A stretch of 64,000 nt of DNA from Clostridium muellerianum (GTDB taxonomy: Bacteria > Bacillota > Clostridia > Clostridiales > Clostridiaceae). The position numbers and the translations under genes are program-made. The notes under the pieces were generated by a model. It did not search any database, was not told the origin of the DNA, and was given only the letters and a program-made list of their open reading frames with translations. How positions within the stretch are numbered: position 1 is the stretch's first letter; each line of letters starts with the position of its first letter. Below are positions 63,805 to 64,000 of this stretch, piece after piece. The DNA is taken from assembly GCF_012926525.1 (NCBI RefSeq), contig NZ_JABBNI010000063.1, forward strand, positions 1-64,000, given 5' to 3'.

Positions 63805-64000
63805 TACTTATATAATCCCTTTTTCTTCATTTCTTCAATAGATGCCTCATAGTTATCTACTTCTACTTCTTGCTGTTCTACCCAATCAACAAAATTTGAA
63901 ATTCCTTGTTTAAAAGATACCTTTGGCTCATATCCTAACAACTCATGAATCAACTTCAAATCCCCAAGATTATGCCTGATATCTCCTAGCCTATAGTTAC
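63804..64000 (-). CDS. NAD-dependent sugar-nucleotide epimerase (C-terminal end only)
   Basis: 65 codons before the TAA at 63806-63804; the gene continues beyond the right edge. The visible end contains NYRLGDIRHNLGDLKLIHEL and GYEPKVSFKQGISNFVDWVE, the usual C-terminus of UDP-glucose 4-epimerase/GDP-sugar epimerase-like enzymes of the extended SDR family. The precise substrate cannot be told. Its stop codon overlaps the next start by one base. Confidence 0.85.
   Translation of the reverse strand, partial: NYRLGDIRHNLGDLKLIHELLGYEPKVSFKQGISNFVDWVEQQEVEVDNYEASIEEMKKKGLYK

Overview
The window is about 64 kb of very AT-rich DNA from a low-GC, anaerobic, butyrate-forming Firmicute, almost certainly a Clostridium (sensu lato). 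The evidence is a complete crotonyl-CoA/butyryl-CoA operon, clostridial cell-wall-binding (CWB2) surface proteins, AGGAGG-type ribosome binding sites and occasional GTG/TTG starts. I cannot name the species from sequence alone. I saw no tRNA, rRNA, CRISPR array or intact insertion sequence. Nearly everything lies on the minus strand; only four genes (15062-16807, 19761-20090, 30898-32166, 32323-33201) are on the plus strand.

Region 1 (1-7.7 kb): the 3'-truncated gene of a sigma-54 activator (PAS + AAA+), then, read right to left, crt-hbd-thl-bcd-etfB-etfA. A textbook -24/-12 sigma-54 promoter lies directly upstream of crt, with TGTTGC/GCAACA repeats 110-185 bp further upstream. The activator, promoter and putative enhancer sites therefore form one regulatory unit for central fermentation. 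Region 2 (7.7-27 kb): housekeeping and stress genes: clpB; two tandem HTH-TPR regulators; a 54-aa YtxH-like protein; an RNase H with a viroplasmin-like N-terminus; a divergent FtsH; a rhomboid protease; an HD-GYP protein; a Fur-family regulator; mntP; a YgjP-like metalloprotein; an S41 protease; a SLAP-domain protein; and an ABC-F ATPase. Region 3 (27-46 kb): a membrane pyrophosphatase with the potassium-independent signature; a second SLAP-domain protein; two CWB2 surface proteins (422 and 1174 aa) and associated secreted proteins; and an export cluster made of a MarR regulator, three tandem TolC-like proteins, a HlyD-like adaptor lipoprotein and two ABC-2 permeases with no ATPase gene among them.

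Region 4 (46-52.4 kb): a mosaic of a tandem-repeat coiled-coil protein, a MacB-type ABC transporter, galU, a HEPN/MNT toxin-antitoxin pair, a Phd/RelE-type toxin-antitoxin pair, a duplicated and broken coiled-coil gene, and a GC-richer orphan stretch. Region 5 (52.5-64 kb): a surface polysaccharide locus with the complete dTDP-L-rhamnose pathway (rfbB, rfbA, rfbD, rfbC), a Wzx flippase, a Wzy polymerase, two glycosyltransferases, a WbsX-like protein, a hexapeptide acyltransferase, a glycosyltransferase-like protein and the end of a sugar-nucleotide epimerase gene that runs off the right edge.

The points most worth a second look are the sigma-54-controlled butyrate operon with its linked activator, the TolC/HlyD/ABC-2 cluster in an apparent monoderm, a structured repeat element that supplies the stop codon of ftsH and reappears inside the hppA terminator, and a domain shared by two adjacent secreted proteins.
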